DNA of 64,000 bases from Nonomuraea coxensis DSM 45129. GTDB taxonomy: Bacteria > Actinomycetota > Actinomycetes > Streptosporangiales > Streptosporangiaceae. How positions within the stretch are numbered: the first letter of the stretch is position 1; the number at the start of each line of letters is the position of its first letter. Below the pieces are notes generated by a model, which was not told the DNA's origin, ran no database searches, and saw nothing but the letters and a program-made list of their open reading frames with translations. The position numbers were made by a program, and so were the translations under genes. Shown here in pieces: positions 24,997 to 32,872 of the stretch. The stretch spans positions 5,250,501 through 5,314,500 of the forward strand of contig NZ_CP068985.1 in the NCBI RefSeq assembly GCF_019397265.1, given 5' to 3'.

Positions 24997-25905
24997 TCAG
25001 CTCCAGATGGAGACGTGCACCGGCGGGCGGAAGCGGCTGCGGGGGATGCCGTCGTCCGGGGAGCGCATGGTCTGGGTGGCGGCCGGGGTGGTGAGGAAGT
25101 CGAGGAAGGTCCCGGCGGCCGACGGGCGGGCGTCGGGGCCGAGGGTGGTGGCGTACCAGTAGGCGGGCATCGGGGTGGCCGGGGTGTCGACGGGGACCAG
25201 CGTGCCGCGGCGGAGCTGCGAGGAGACCAGGTGGGCGGTGGCCGGGGCGAGGCCGGCGCCCTCGGCCGCGGCCGTCCAGGCGGCGCTCTGGTTGGCGTAG
25301 ACGCGCACCTGGGACTCGGGCACGCGCAGGAGGCGGAGCAGGCGGCCCGTGTCGCTGGCCGGGTCGGTGCCGGAGGGTCCGACGAGCCAGTGGTCGCGGC
25401 GGCCCTCGGGCGCGCCCACCACGATCAGGCGGCAGCGCAGCACCGGGCGGCCGGCGAGGCCCTCGCCGCTCGCCTGCGCGCCGAGCGCGACGTCGGCCAG
25501 GCGGCTGGACAGCAGCAGCGGGACCTCCGCCGTCGCGGCGACGCCGGTCGTGGCGTCCACCGGCTTGCGCTGGGTGAACAGGCAGAGCAGGGGGGCGGCG
25601 ACGTACTCGGCGAGGCCGGCGTCCATGACCACGTGGAGGCGGGCGGGGCGGCCGGGCCGGACGGCGTCGAACGCCTCCGCGCCGAGCGCGACCATCCGTG
25701 AGGCGATGCCGAGCAGGCGGCGCCCGCCCTCGGTGAGCACCATGCGGTCGCCCGACCGGGTGAGCAGCGGGTCGCCGAGGTGCCTGCGGAGCTGGCCGAG
25801 CGACTGGGAGACGGCGGGCTCGCTGACGCCGAGGGCCCGTGCGGCGGCCTTGACCGAGCCGAGGCGGGCGACGAAGACGAACGCGCCGAGCTGGCTGAGT
25901 GTCAC
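24997..25905 (-). CDS. cutR: LysR-family regulator, likely activator of the CO dehydrogenase genes (CutR-like)
   Basis: A 302-residue LysR-type protein starting at GTG 25905. HTH: QLGAFVFVARLGSVKAAARA, then VSEPAVSQSLGQLRRHLG. The effector domain covers about 90-290. It is divergent from the CO dehydrogenase operon across 85 bp with two palindromes. The same layout, a LysR gene divergent from cutB-cutC-cutA, is known from carboxydotrophic mycobacteria, where CutR activates the operon in the presence of CO; I infer the same role here. The name rests mainly on context. Confidence 0.85.
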   Translation of the reverse strand: MTLSQLGAFVFVARLGSVKAAARALGVSEPAVSQSLGQLRRHLGDPLLTRSGDRMVLTEGGRRLLGIASRMVALGAEAFDAVRPGRPARLHVVMDAGLAEYVAAPLLCLFTQRKPVDATTGVAATAEVPLLLSSRLADVALGAQASGEGLAGRPVLRCRLIVVGAPEGRRDHWLVGPSGTDPASDTGRLLRLLRVPESQVRVYANQSAAWTAAAEGAGLAPATAHLVSSQLRRGTLVPVDTPATPMPAYWYATTLGPDARPSAAGTFLDFLTTPAATQTMRSPDDGIPRSRFRPPVHVSIWS

Positions 25906-25933
25906 GCCCTCTTCATAGACGCGCGACGCGGAT

Positions 25934-25967
25934 TAAGGAATCCCTTATTCGTGGATTGTCGCGACAA
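25934..25967. promoter_or_regulatory. Palindromes in the LysR/CO dehydrogenase divergent promoter
   Basis: TAAGG (25934-25938) and CCTTA (25943-25947) form a T-N11-A-like LysR box. A perfect 12-bp palindrome, TTGTCGCGACAA, follows at 25956-25967, 23 bp before the coxM start. The first fits a LysR recognition or activation site; the second may be its second half-site region or bind another factor. Confidence 0.55.
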
Positions 25968-25990
25968 ATCGGTGACAGCACTGTGCAGGC

Positions 25991-26854
25991 ATGCAGGTTC
26001 CCGCGACGTTCGCCTACGAACGTGCCGACAGCGTCCCGCACGCGATCGCGCTCCTGGAGCGGTACGGCCCCGACGCCAGGATCGTGGCCGGCGGCCACAG
26101 CCTCATCCCCATGATGAAACTCCGCCTGGCCCAGCCCGAGGCCCTGATCGACATCAACGGCCTGGCCGGTGAGCTGGGCCGCGTCGCGGTCGAGGGCGAC
26201 GAGCTGGCGATCGGCGCGCTGGTCAGGCACGCCGAGTTGCTGGACAGCGCCACCGCCACCGACCTTTTCCCGATATTTCGGGATGCGGAGCGGGTCATCG
26301 CCGACCCGATCGTCAGGAACCGGGGGACCGTCGGCGGCTCGCTGTGCCAGGGCGATCCTTCCGAGGACCTGGCGGCGGTGTTCGCCGCCCTGCACGCCAC
26401 CGCGGTCATCCAGGGGCCGGGCGGCGTGCGCCACGTCCCGATCCGGGACTTCCACCGCGGCCCGTACGAGACCGCCGTCGAGCCGAACGAGCTGCTGATC
26501 CAGCTCCGCGTCCCGGTCAGGCCGGGCACCGGCAGCGCGTACGAGAAGGTCGAGCGGCGCGTCGGCGACTGGCCCGTGGCCGCCGCCGGAGCCGTGCTCA
26601 CGGTCGAGGACGGCGTGATCACCCGGGCCGGCGTCGGGCTGACCGCCGTCGGGGCCGAGGGCTTCCGCGCCCCCGAGGCCGAGGAGCTGCTGGTCGGCCG
26701 CCCGCCGGACGCGGAGGCGTTCGCGGCGGCGGGCCGGGTCGCGGCCGAGCACTGCGAGCCGCACGCCGACCAGCGCGGCCCGGCCGACTACAAGCGTCAT
26801 CTGGCCGCCGAGCTCACCCGGCGCGCCCTCACCACGGCGGCGGGAAGGATCTGA
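25991..26854 (+). CDS. coxM: Aerobic CO dehydrogenase, medium (FAD) subunit
   Basis: A 287-residue FAD subunit of the xanthine oxidase family. It has both FAD signatures of this family, AGGHSLIPMMK (about 35-45) and TVGGSLCQGDPSEDL (about 110-124), and a C-terminal CO_deh_flav domain. In the heterohexameric enzyme it passes electrons from the 2Fe-2S clusters to quinones or other acceptors. The ribosome binding site is weak (only CAGG nearby), which may limit expression. First gene of coxM-coxS-coxL-coxF; one base separates its stop from coxS. Confidence 0.93.
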   Translation: MQVPATFAYERADSVPHAIALLERYGPDARIVAGGHSLIPMMKLRLAQPEALIDINGLAGELGRVAVEGDELAIGALVRHAELLDSATATDLFPIFRDAERVIADPIVRNRGTVGGSLCQGDPSEDLAAVFAALHATAVIQGPGGVRHVPIRDFHRGPYETAVEPNELLIQLRVPVRPGTGSAYEKVERRVGDWPVAAAGAVLTVEDGVITRAGVGLTAVGAEGFRAPEAEELLVGRPPDAEAFAAAGRVAAEHCEPHADQRGPADYKRHLAAELTRRALTTAAGRI

Positions 26855-26855
26855 C

Positions 26856-27329
26856 ATGCGCGTCACGGTCACGGTGAACGGGCAACCGCACACCAGAGAG
26901 GTCGAGCCCCGGCTGCTGCTCGTGCACTTCCTGCGCGACGAGCTGGGCCTGACCGGCACCCACTGGGGCTGCGACACCTCCAACTGCGGCGTGTGCACGG
27001 TGCGGCTCGACGGCGTCCCGGTCAAGTCGTGCACGGTGCTCGCGGTCATGGCCGACGGCCACGAGGTGACCACGGTCGAGGGGCTGGAGCGCGACGGCGA
27101 GCTGGACACGGTGCAGAAGGGGTTCGTGGAGTGCCACGGGCTGCAGTGCGGGTTCTGCACGCCGGGGATGCTGCTGACGGCCCGCTGGCTGCTGGACCGC
27201 GATCCCGACCCCGACGAGACCCGCATCAGGGAGGCCATCTCGGGCCAGCTCTGCCGGTGCACCGGCTACGAGAACATCGTCCGCTCGATCAGGTGGGCGG
27301 CGGCGTCCGAACAGGAGGCGCGGTCATGA
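26856..27329 (+). CDS. coxS: Aerobic CO dehydrogenase, small (2x 2Fe-2S) subunit
   Basis: A 157-residue subunit with two 2Fe-2S clusters. The plant-ferredoxin-like N-terminal cluster uses GCDTSNCGVC and a downstream Cys (VKSC); the C-terminal four-helix cluster uses CGFCTPGM and CRCTGYENI. Length and motif order are normal. It links the molybdenum subunit to the flavin subunit. The TGA overlaps the ATG of coxL. Confidence 0.95.
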   Translation: MRVTVTVNGQPHTREVEPRLLLVHFLRDELGLTGTHWGCDTSNCGVCTVRLDGVPVKSCTVLAVMADGHEVTTVEGLERDGELDTVQKGFVECHGLQCGFCTPGMLLTARWLLDRDPDPDETRIREAISGQLCRCTGYENIVRSIRWAAASEQEARS

Positions 27330-29674
27330 GCTTCGGGCGGATGCACCGCAAGGAGGACGCCAGGTTCATCCGCGGGCGCGGCACCTACACCGACGACGTG
27401 CGGCTGCCCGGCATGCTGTACGGGGCCGTCCTGCGCAGCCCCCACGCGCACGCGCGGATCGTCTCCGTGGACGCGAGCGCCGCCGAGGCGCACCCGAAGG
27501 TCAAGGCCGTGATCACCGGCCGCACCCTGGAGGGCCTGGGCCTGGCCTGGATGCCGACCCTGTCCCGGGACACCCAGGCGGTGCTCGCCACCGACAAGGT
27601 GCGCTTCCAGGGTCAGGAGGTGGCGTTCGTGGTGGCCGAAGACCCGTACTCGGCCCGGGACGCGCTGGAGCTGATCGACGTCGAGTACGACCCCCTCGAC
27701 GCGGTCGTGGACGCCCGCCGCGCCCTCGACCCCGGCGCCCCCGTCATCAGGGACGACCTGGAGGGCCGCACCGGCAACCACATCTTCGACTGGGAGGCCG
27801 GCGACCGCGCCCGCACCGACGCCCTGTTCGAGCAGGCCGAGGTGACGGTCGCGCAGGACATGATCTATCCGCGCGTGCACCCGGCGCCGCTGGAGACCTG
27901 CGGCGCGGTCGCCGACTTCGACAAGGTCACCGGCAAGCTCACCGTCTGGTGCCCGACGCAGGCCCCGCACGCCCACCGCACGCTGTACGCGATGGTGGCC
28001 GGGCTGCCCGAGCACAAGATCCGGGTGATCTCTCCGGACATCGGCGGCGGCTTCGGCGGCAAGGTCGGCATCTACCCGGGCTACGTGTGCGCGATCGTCG
28101 GCTCCATCGTCACCGGCCGCCCGGTCAAGTGGATGGAGGACCGCTCCGAGAACCTCATGAGCACGGCCTTCGCCCGCGACTACCACATGCGCGGCGAGAT
28201 CGCCGCCACCCGCGACGGGCGGATCCAGGCGATCCGCGTCAAGGTGCTGGCCGACCACGGGGCCTTCAACGGCACCGCGCAGCCCACGAAGTTCCCCGCC
28301 GGGTTCTTCCACGTCTTCTCCGGCTCCTACGACGTCGAGGCCGCCCACTGCGAGGTCACCGGCGTCTACACCAACAAGGCGCCCGGCGGCGTCGCCTACG
28401 CCTGCTCCTTCCGCGTCACCGAGGCCGTCTACCTGGTCGAGCGCCTGGTCGACATGCTCGCCGCCGAGCTCGGCCTGGACCCGGCCGAGCTGCGCATGCG
28501 CAACCTGCTGAGGCCCGAGCAGTTCCCGTACGTGTCCCCCACGGGCTGGGAGTACGACTCCGGCGACTACCCGAAGGCGCTGCGCCTGGCCCTGGACCTG
28601 GCCGGCTACGACGAGCTCCGCGCCGAGCAGGCCGACCGGCGGGCCAGGGGCGAGCTGATGGGCATCGGGATCAGCTTCTTCACCGAGGCCGTCGGCGCGG
28701 GCCCGCGCAAGCACATGGACATCCTGGGCCTCGGCATGGCCGACGGCGCCGAGCTGCGCGTGCACCCCACGGGCAAGGCGGTGCTGCGGGTGTCGTGCCA
28801 GAGCCAGGGCCAGGGGCACGAGACGACGTTCGCCCAGATCGTCGGGCAGGAGCTGGGCATCCCGGCCGACGACGTCGAGGTGGTGCACGGCGACACCGAT
28901 CAGACGCCGTTCGGCCTCGGCACGTACGGCTCCCGTTCCACCCCCGTCTCCGGCGCGGCGACGGCGCTGGTGGCGCGGAAGGTGCGCGACCGGGCCAAGA
29001 TCGTGGCGGCGGCCATGCTGGAGGCGTCCCCCGACGACCTGGAGTGGGCCGGCGGCCGCTGGTCGGTGGTCGGCGACCCGTCCACGGGCAAGTCGCTGGC
29101 GGAGCTCGCGCTGGCCGCGCACAGTGACCTGGAGCTGCCCGAGGGCGTCGAGGGCCACCTCGACGCGGCGATCGTCTACAACCCGCCCAACCTGACCTAC
29201 CCGTTCGGCGCCTACATCTGTGTGGTGGACGTCGACCCGGGGACCGGGCAGGTCAAGGTGCGCCGGTTCGTCGCGGTGGACGACTGCGGGGTGCGCATCA
29301 ACCCGATGATCGTCGAGGGGCAGATCCACGGCGGGCTCGCCGACGGGGTGGGCATGGCGCTCATGCAGGTGATGGCCTTCGACGAGGACGGCAACCACCT
29401 GGGGGCGTCGTTCATGGACTATTTGCTGCCGACGGCGGTGGAGTGCCCGTCGTGGGAGCTGGGCGAGACCGTGACGCCGTCGCCGGCGCATCCCATCGGG
29501 GCCAAGGGCGTCGGCGAGTCGGCCACCGTCGGGTCGCCGCCGGCCGTGGTCAACGCCGTGGTGGACGCGCTCGGCCCGTACGGGATCAGGCACGCGGACA
29601 TGCCGCTCACCCCGGCGAACGTGTGGCGGGTGGTCCAGGGGCGGCCGTTCCGCACCGACCTGGCGATCCCGTGA
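27326..29674 (+). CDS. coxL: Aerobic CO dehydrogenase, large molybdenum-copper subunit, form I
   Basis: A 782-residue catalytic subunit starting at ATG 27326 (ATGA overlap with coxS). The diagnostic form-I active-site loop AYXCSFR is present as VAYACSFRVTEAVY (about residues 352-365); its Cys holds the copper of the Mo-Cu centre. Also present are the cofactor motifs GGGFGGKVGIYPGY (about 242), QGQGHETTFAQ and the catalytic Glu in GVGESATVGSPP near the C-terminus. Form II, whose substrate is uncertain, has AYRGAGR instead. The protein should oxidise CO to CO2, letting the organism draw energy from trace CO. Activity needs molybdopterin cytosine dinucleotide and copper insertion; only one accessory gene follows. 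Confidence 0.96.
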   Translation: MSFGRMHRKEDARFIRGRGTYTDDVRLPGMLYGAVLRSPHAHARIVSVDASAAEAHPKVKAVITGRTLEGLGLAWMPTLSRDTQAVLATDKVRFQGQEVAFVVAEDPYSARDALELIDVEYDPLDAVVDARRALDPGAPVIRDDLEGRTGNHIFDWEAGDRARTDALFEQAEVTVAQDMIYPRVHPAPLETCGAVADFDKVTGKLTVWCPTQAPHAHRTLYAMVAGLPEHKIRVISPDIGGGFGGKVGIYPGYVCAIVGSIVTGRPVKWMEDRSENLMSTAFARDYHMRGEIAATRDGRIQAIRVKVLADHGAFNGTAQPTKFPAGFFHVFSGSYDVEAAHCEVTGVYTNKAPGGVAYACSFRVTEAVYLVERLVDMLAAELGLDPAELRMRNLLRPEQFPYVSPTGWEYDSGDYPKALRLALDLAGYDELRAEQADRRARGELMGIGISFFTEAVGAGPRKHMDILGLGMADGAELRVHPTGKAVLRVSCQSQGQGHETTFAQIVGQELGIPADDVEVVHGDTDQTPFGLGTYGSRSTPVSGAATALVARKVRDRAKIVAAAMLEASPDDLEWAGGRWSVVGDPSTGKSLAELALAAHSDLELPEGVEGHLDAAIVYNPPNLTYPFGAYICVVDVDPGTGQVKVRRFVAVDDCGVRINPMIVEGQIHGGLADGVGMALMQVMAFDEDGNHLGASFMDYLLPTAVECPSWELGETVTPSPAHPIGAKGVGESATVGSPPAVVNAVVDALGPYGIRHADMPLTPANVWRVVQGRPFRTDLAIP

Positions 29675-30444
29675 GCGAGTTCCTCGGCATGCCGGCGCCC
29701 AGGAGGCGGGCGCCGGCCCCTGTTCCGGCCCCGGTGGTGTCCGGGGCGTCCGGCGCTGACGTGCAGGCGCGGGCGGCGGAGCTGCGGTCGGGGCGGGAGC
29801 CGTACGTGCTGGCGACCGTCGTGCGGGCCCAGCGGCCGACCAGCGCCAAGGCGGGCGACCGGGCGCTGGTGCTCCCGGACGGCACGATCGAGGGGTTCGT
29901 GGGCGGGGTGTGCGCCACGGACACCGTCCGCGCCCAGGGCCTGCGCCTGCTGAGCACCGGCCGGGCCACGCTGCTGCGCATCACGCCCGAGGCGGAGGAG
30001 CCGCACGAGGAGGAGGGGCTGGTCGCGGTGGGCCAGCCGTGCCTGTCCGGCGGCACGCTGGAGATCTTCCTGGAGGCGGTGCTGCCCCCCGTGCTCGTCC
30101 AGGTGCACGGCGACAGCCCCATCGCGCGCGCCCTCGCCGCCGTCGGCCGGGCCATGGGCTACCAGGTGGAGGCGGGCGGCGGTCCTGGGGCGCCGGTCGC
30201 CGCCGGCGCCGCCGCCGTGCTCGTGGCCAGCCACGGCGTCGGCGAGGAGCCCGTGCTGCGGGCGGCGCTGGCCCAGGACGTCCCGTACGTGGCGCTGATC
30301 GCCAGCCGCGCGCGCGGCGCGGCCGTCCTCGCGCGGGTGGAGGGCGGCGAGCGCGTACGGGTCCCGGCGGGTCTGGACATCGGGGCCAGAACGCCCGGGG
30401 AGGTGGCCGTCTCGGTCTACGCCGAGCTCATCAAATTACGCTGA
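29671..30444 (+). CDS. coxF: XdhC/CoxF-type molybdoenzyme maturation protein
   Basis: A 257-residue protein from GTG 29671, overlapping the coxL stop (GTGA). N-terminal XdhC_CoxI domain: VLATVVRAQRPTSAKAGDRALV, then GFVGGVCATDTVR; C-terminal Rossmann-like XdhC_C domain (about 150-255) with VLVASHGVGEEPVL. XdhC-type proteins bind and protect the molybdenum cofactor before insertion. The usual CoxD, CoxE and CoxG partners are not in the window. The frame open from 29443 is a shadow. Confidence 0.88.
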   Translation: MSEFLGMPAPRRRAPAPVPAPVVSGASGADVQARAAELRSGREPYVLATVVRAQRPTSAKAGDRALVLPDGTIEGFVGGVCATDTVRAQGLRLLSTGRATLLRITPEAEEPHEEEGLVAVGQPCLSGGTLEIFLEAVLPPVLVQVHGDSPIARALAAVGRAMGYQVEAGGGPGAPVAAGAAAVLVASHGVGEEPVLRAALAQDVPYVALIASRARGAAVLARVEGGERVRVPAGLDIGARTPGEVAVSVYAELIKLR

Positions 30445-30544
30445 CCTGGGTTTTTGGGGACGCGGCCGCCGGGGTAGGCCAAGGAGCGTCAAGCCGCAGT
30501 CTCGGGGAAGCCCCCTCTTGCTCGCGGAGAGCGAAGGGAAGTTC

Positions 30545-31360
30545 ATGCTCACGCAAACGGCCGGCCAGGAGCCACCGCTCATCGATGACCGCCCGGTGTC
30601 GCAGCCGGGGAGCCTGGAGAGGGGGATTGACATCCTCCTCGCGCTGAGCGGGGCGCCGCGGCCGGTCAGCCTCGCGCAGCTCTGCCGCAGCACCGGGCTG
30701 CCCAAGTCCACCGCCCACCGCATCCTCGGCGTGCTGTGCGGGCGGGGGCTGGCCAGGCGGGCGGGCACCGGCTACCTGCCTGGCGACCTGCTGGAGGTGC
30801 TCGCGGGCGGGCCCGAGCGCGGTCCCGGCGCGCGGCGGGCGGTGCTTCCGTACCTGCTCTACCTGTACGAGACCACCCGGCAGACGGTGAACCTGGCGGT
30901 GCCTTCCGGCCTGGAGGCCCGCTACGTGGAGCGGCTGTACGGCCACGACCGGGTCGCCTCGCCCTCCGACGCCACCGACCGCGCGCCGCTGCACTGCACG
31001 GCCACCGGCAAGGCGCTGCTGGCCTTCGACGCCGGGCTGCGGCAGGAGTTCCTGGCGCGCGGCGCGTTCGAGCGGCTGACCGGCCGCACGATCACCACGC
31101 TGGCGGGGCTGGAGCGGGAGCTGGCCCAGGTGCGGCGGCACGGGGTGGCGTACGCGCGGGAGGAGTTCGCCGACGGCGTGTCGTGCGTGGCGGCGCCGGT
31201 GTTCGGGCCGGAGTTCGGGGCGCCGGGCGGGCGGGTCCGCATGGCCGTGGGCGTGGCCGCCCCCGCGTACGGCGCGCCGCTGGGGCGGCTCGCGATCGCG
31301 GTGCGCGGGGCGGCTCAGGCGATCTCGGCGGCGCTGCTCGGCGAGCAGCCGTCCCGATGA
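30545..31360 (+). CDS. IclR-family transcriptional regulator
   Basis: A 271-residue IclR protein. I use the ATG at 30545, with AAGGGA 5 bp upstream, rather than a TTG at 30518. The winged HTH (about 25-85) reads LERGIDILLALSGAPRPVSLAQL and GLPKSTAHRILGVL; the effector domain has RAPLHCTATGKALLAF and REEFADGVSCVAAPV. It follows the CO dehydrogenase operon by 100 bp and precedes the P450-like gene, so it could serve either; the palindrome at 23185 also has an IclR-operator look. The effector is unknown. Confidence 0.93.
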   Translation: MLTQTAGQEPPLIDDRPVSQPGSLERGIDILLALSGAPRPVSLAQLCRSTGLPKSTAHRILGVLCGRGLARRAGTGYLPGDLLEVLAGGPERGPGARRAVLPYLLYLYETTRQTVNLAVPSGLEARYVERLYGHDRVASPSDATDRAPLHCTATGKALLAFDAGLRQEFLARGAFERLTGRTITTLAGLERELAQVRRHGVAYAREEFADGVSCVAAPVFGPEFGAPGGRVRMAVGVAAPAYGAPLGRLAIAVRGAAQAISAALLGEQPSR

Positions 31361-31442
31361 CCGGAACGCCGGAGGGCGTCGCGGCCGGAAGCGTTCCACT
31401 GACCGAGACCTCGCGTTGCGGGCGGGCCGGGCGCGCGATCAC

Positions 31443-31577
31443 ATGAGCTGCATGGACCTGCTTCCCGCTCCGGCCGTCCCGGAGGCGTCCGCGGTCCGCT
31501 GGGCACGGGCCCGCACGGCCCCGGACCCGCGGGCGCCGATGGAACGTTCCATCTGGCGGGAGGTCGCGCGTGCCTAG
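31443..31577 (+). CDS. Possible 44-residue upstream ORF of the P450-like gene
   Basis: A frame from ATG 31443 to TAG 31577 overlaps the P450-like GTG by 8 nt. Third-position GC is high and the frame fills the gap after the IclR gene. The product (starts MSCMDLLPAPAVPEAS, ends RSIWREVARA) matches nothing I know. The ribosome binding site is weak. It may be a coupled small protein, or chance in GC-rich sequence. Confidence 0.3.
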   Translation: MSCMDLLPAPAVPEASAVRWARARTAPDPRAPMERSIWREVARA

Positions 31578-32739
31578 GGGGCTGCCCAGGGCGGGCGCGC
31601 TGCAGAGCCTGCGGCTCTCGGCCGCGCTCGTCCCTCCGTGGGCGCCGCACACGCTCCCCGGACGCGACCTGCTCCGGGGCCGTCCCCTGCTGGCCGGCCT
31701 GGAGTCCCGCTACGGAGGCCGTCCCGTGCTCGTCCGCGGCCGGCGCGGCCCCGCCCTGCTGGTGCTGTCCCGGCGCGACGCCCTGCGCGTCCTGACCGAG
31801 GAGCGCGACGTCTACGTCGCCGGCATGGAGGCGGGCCTTGAGGCGTGCATGGAGGAGCGGCCCTTCGGGCTGCCGGCCGACGTGCTGCGCCCGGCGTTCA
31901 TCGAGATCGCCCGCGCCGAGGCCGCCGAGCTGACCAGCGGCGTCGTGGACTTCGCCCGGCTCGACGCGCGCTGGCAGCGTGTCGCCCGCCGCTGCGTCTA
32001 CGGCGACGGCGCGGCCGGCGACGAGGAGCTGACCCGGCTGCTGACCGGCCTCGCGCGGGCCGGCCGGCGGCGCGCCAGGCGGCGGCGGGAGCTGCTGTCC
32101 GGCCGCTACGACGCCCGCATCCTCGACCACCTGCGGCGGGCCGAGCCCGGGAGCCTCGCCGGGCTGATCGCCGAGACCCACGGCGAGGCCGAGTCGCGCG
32201 GGCTCATGCAGGCCGCGTACTGGCTGATGGGGCTCGGCGTCGTCTCGGCCGCGCTCATGCAGACGCTCGCGCTGCTGTCCACGCACCCGGCGCACCGCAA
32301 GGCGGCCCGCGCCGACCCCGAGCACCTGCGGGCCTGCCTGCGCGAGGCGCTGCGGCTGTGGCCGCCGGTGCCCGCGCTGTCCCGGGTCACCGCCGCCGAG
32401 ACCCACTGGTACGGCGCCACCCTGCCCGCGGGCACCCCCGTCCTCGTCCCCCTGGCGGTGCACCAGCGCAGCGCGCGGCTGCCGTACGCCGACTCCTTCG
32501 CGCCGGAGATCTGGCTGAACGGCACCGCCGCCGACGAGTGGTGGGCCCGTCCCGGCTGCGACGCCGTGCACCTCACGCTCGCCGTCGGAACCGCGTTCCT
32601 GGCCGCCGTGCTGCGGGAGGCCAAACCCAAGCCGATCGGGCGGCTGTTGTCCCCGCACCGCCCGATCCCCAACGCCGTCAACCCCGCCCGGCTGCGCGTC
32701 CGGATGCGCCAGACCCGCCGCAAGCCCGGCCGTTCCTGA
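31570..32739 (+). CDS. Degenerate cytochrome P450-like protein
   Basis: A 389-residue protein from GTG 31570. The C-terminal half follows the P450 plan: helix I region, K-helix ExxR in CLREALRLWPPVPALSR (about 258-274), then the WYGATLPAGTPVLVPLAVHQRS strand and a meander ending SFAPEIWL. The heme loop is abnormal: the consensus FxxGxxxCxG is replaced by WWARPGCDAVHLTLAVG, keeping a Cys but losing the Phe and the Gly after it. The helix-I acid/Thr pair is not evident (QAAYWLMGLGVVSAAL). The N-terminal part resembles class-IV-like P450s that start near PGRDLL. It may bind heme with a changed role, or be non-catalytic. No ferredoxin or reductase gene is adjacent. Confidence 0.75.
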   Translation: MPRGLPRAGALQSLRLSAALVPPWAPHTLPGRDLLRGRPLLAGLESRYGGRPVLVRGRRGPALLVLSRRDALRVLTEERDVYVAGMEAGLEACMEERPFGLPADVLRPAFIEIARAEAAELTSGVVDFARLDARWQRVARRCVYGDGAAGDEELTRLLTGLARAGRRRARRRRELLSGRYDARILDHLRRAEPGSLAGLIAETHGEAESRGLMQAAYWLMGLGVVSAALMQTLALLSTHPAHRKAARADPEHLRACLREALRLWPPVPALSRVTAAETHWYGATLPAGTPVLVPLAVHQRSARLPYADSFAPEIWLNGTAADEWWARPGCDAVHLTLAVGTAFLAAVLREAKPKPIGRLLSPHRPIPNAVNPARLRVRMRQTRRKPGRS

Positions 32740-32872
32740 GGCCATGCCTGCTCAGCGCCAGTGGCCTACGGAGGGCTCCTTCCTCCGTTAGAGTCTGGGG
32801 TACGAAACGGCATGCCGGGCGGAGGTTCGGTGCGGTTGGGGACGGGATGACGACGGCGAGAGGACGGCGACT

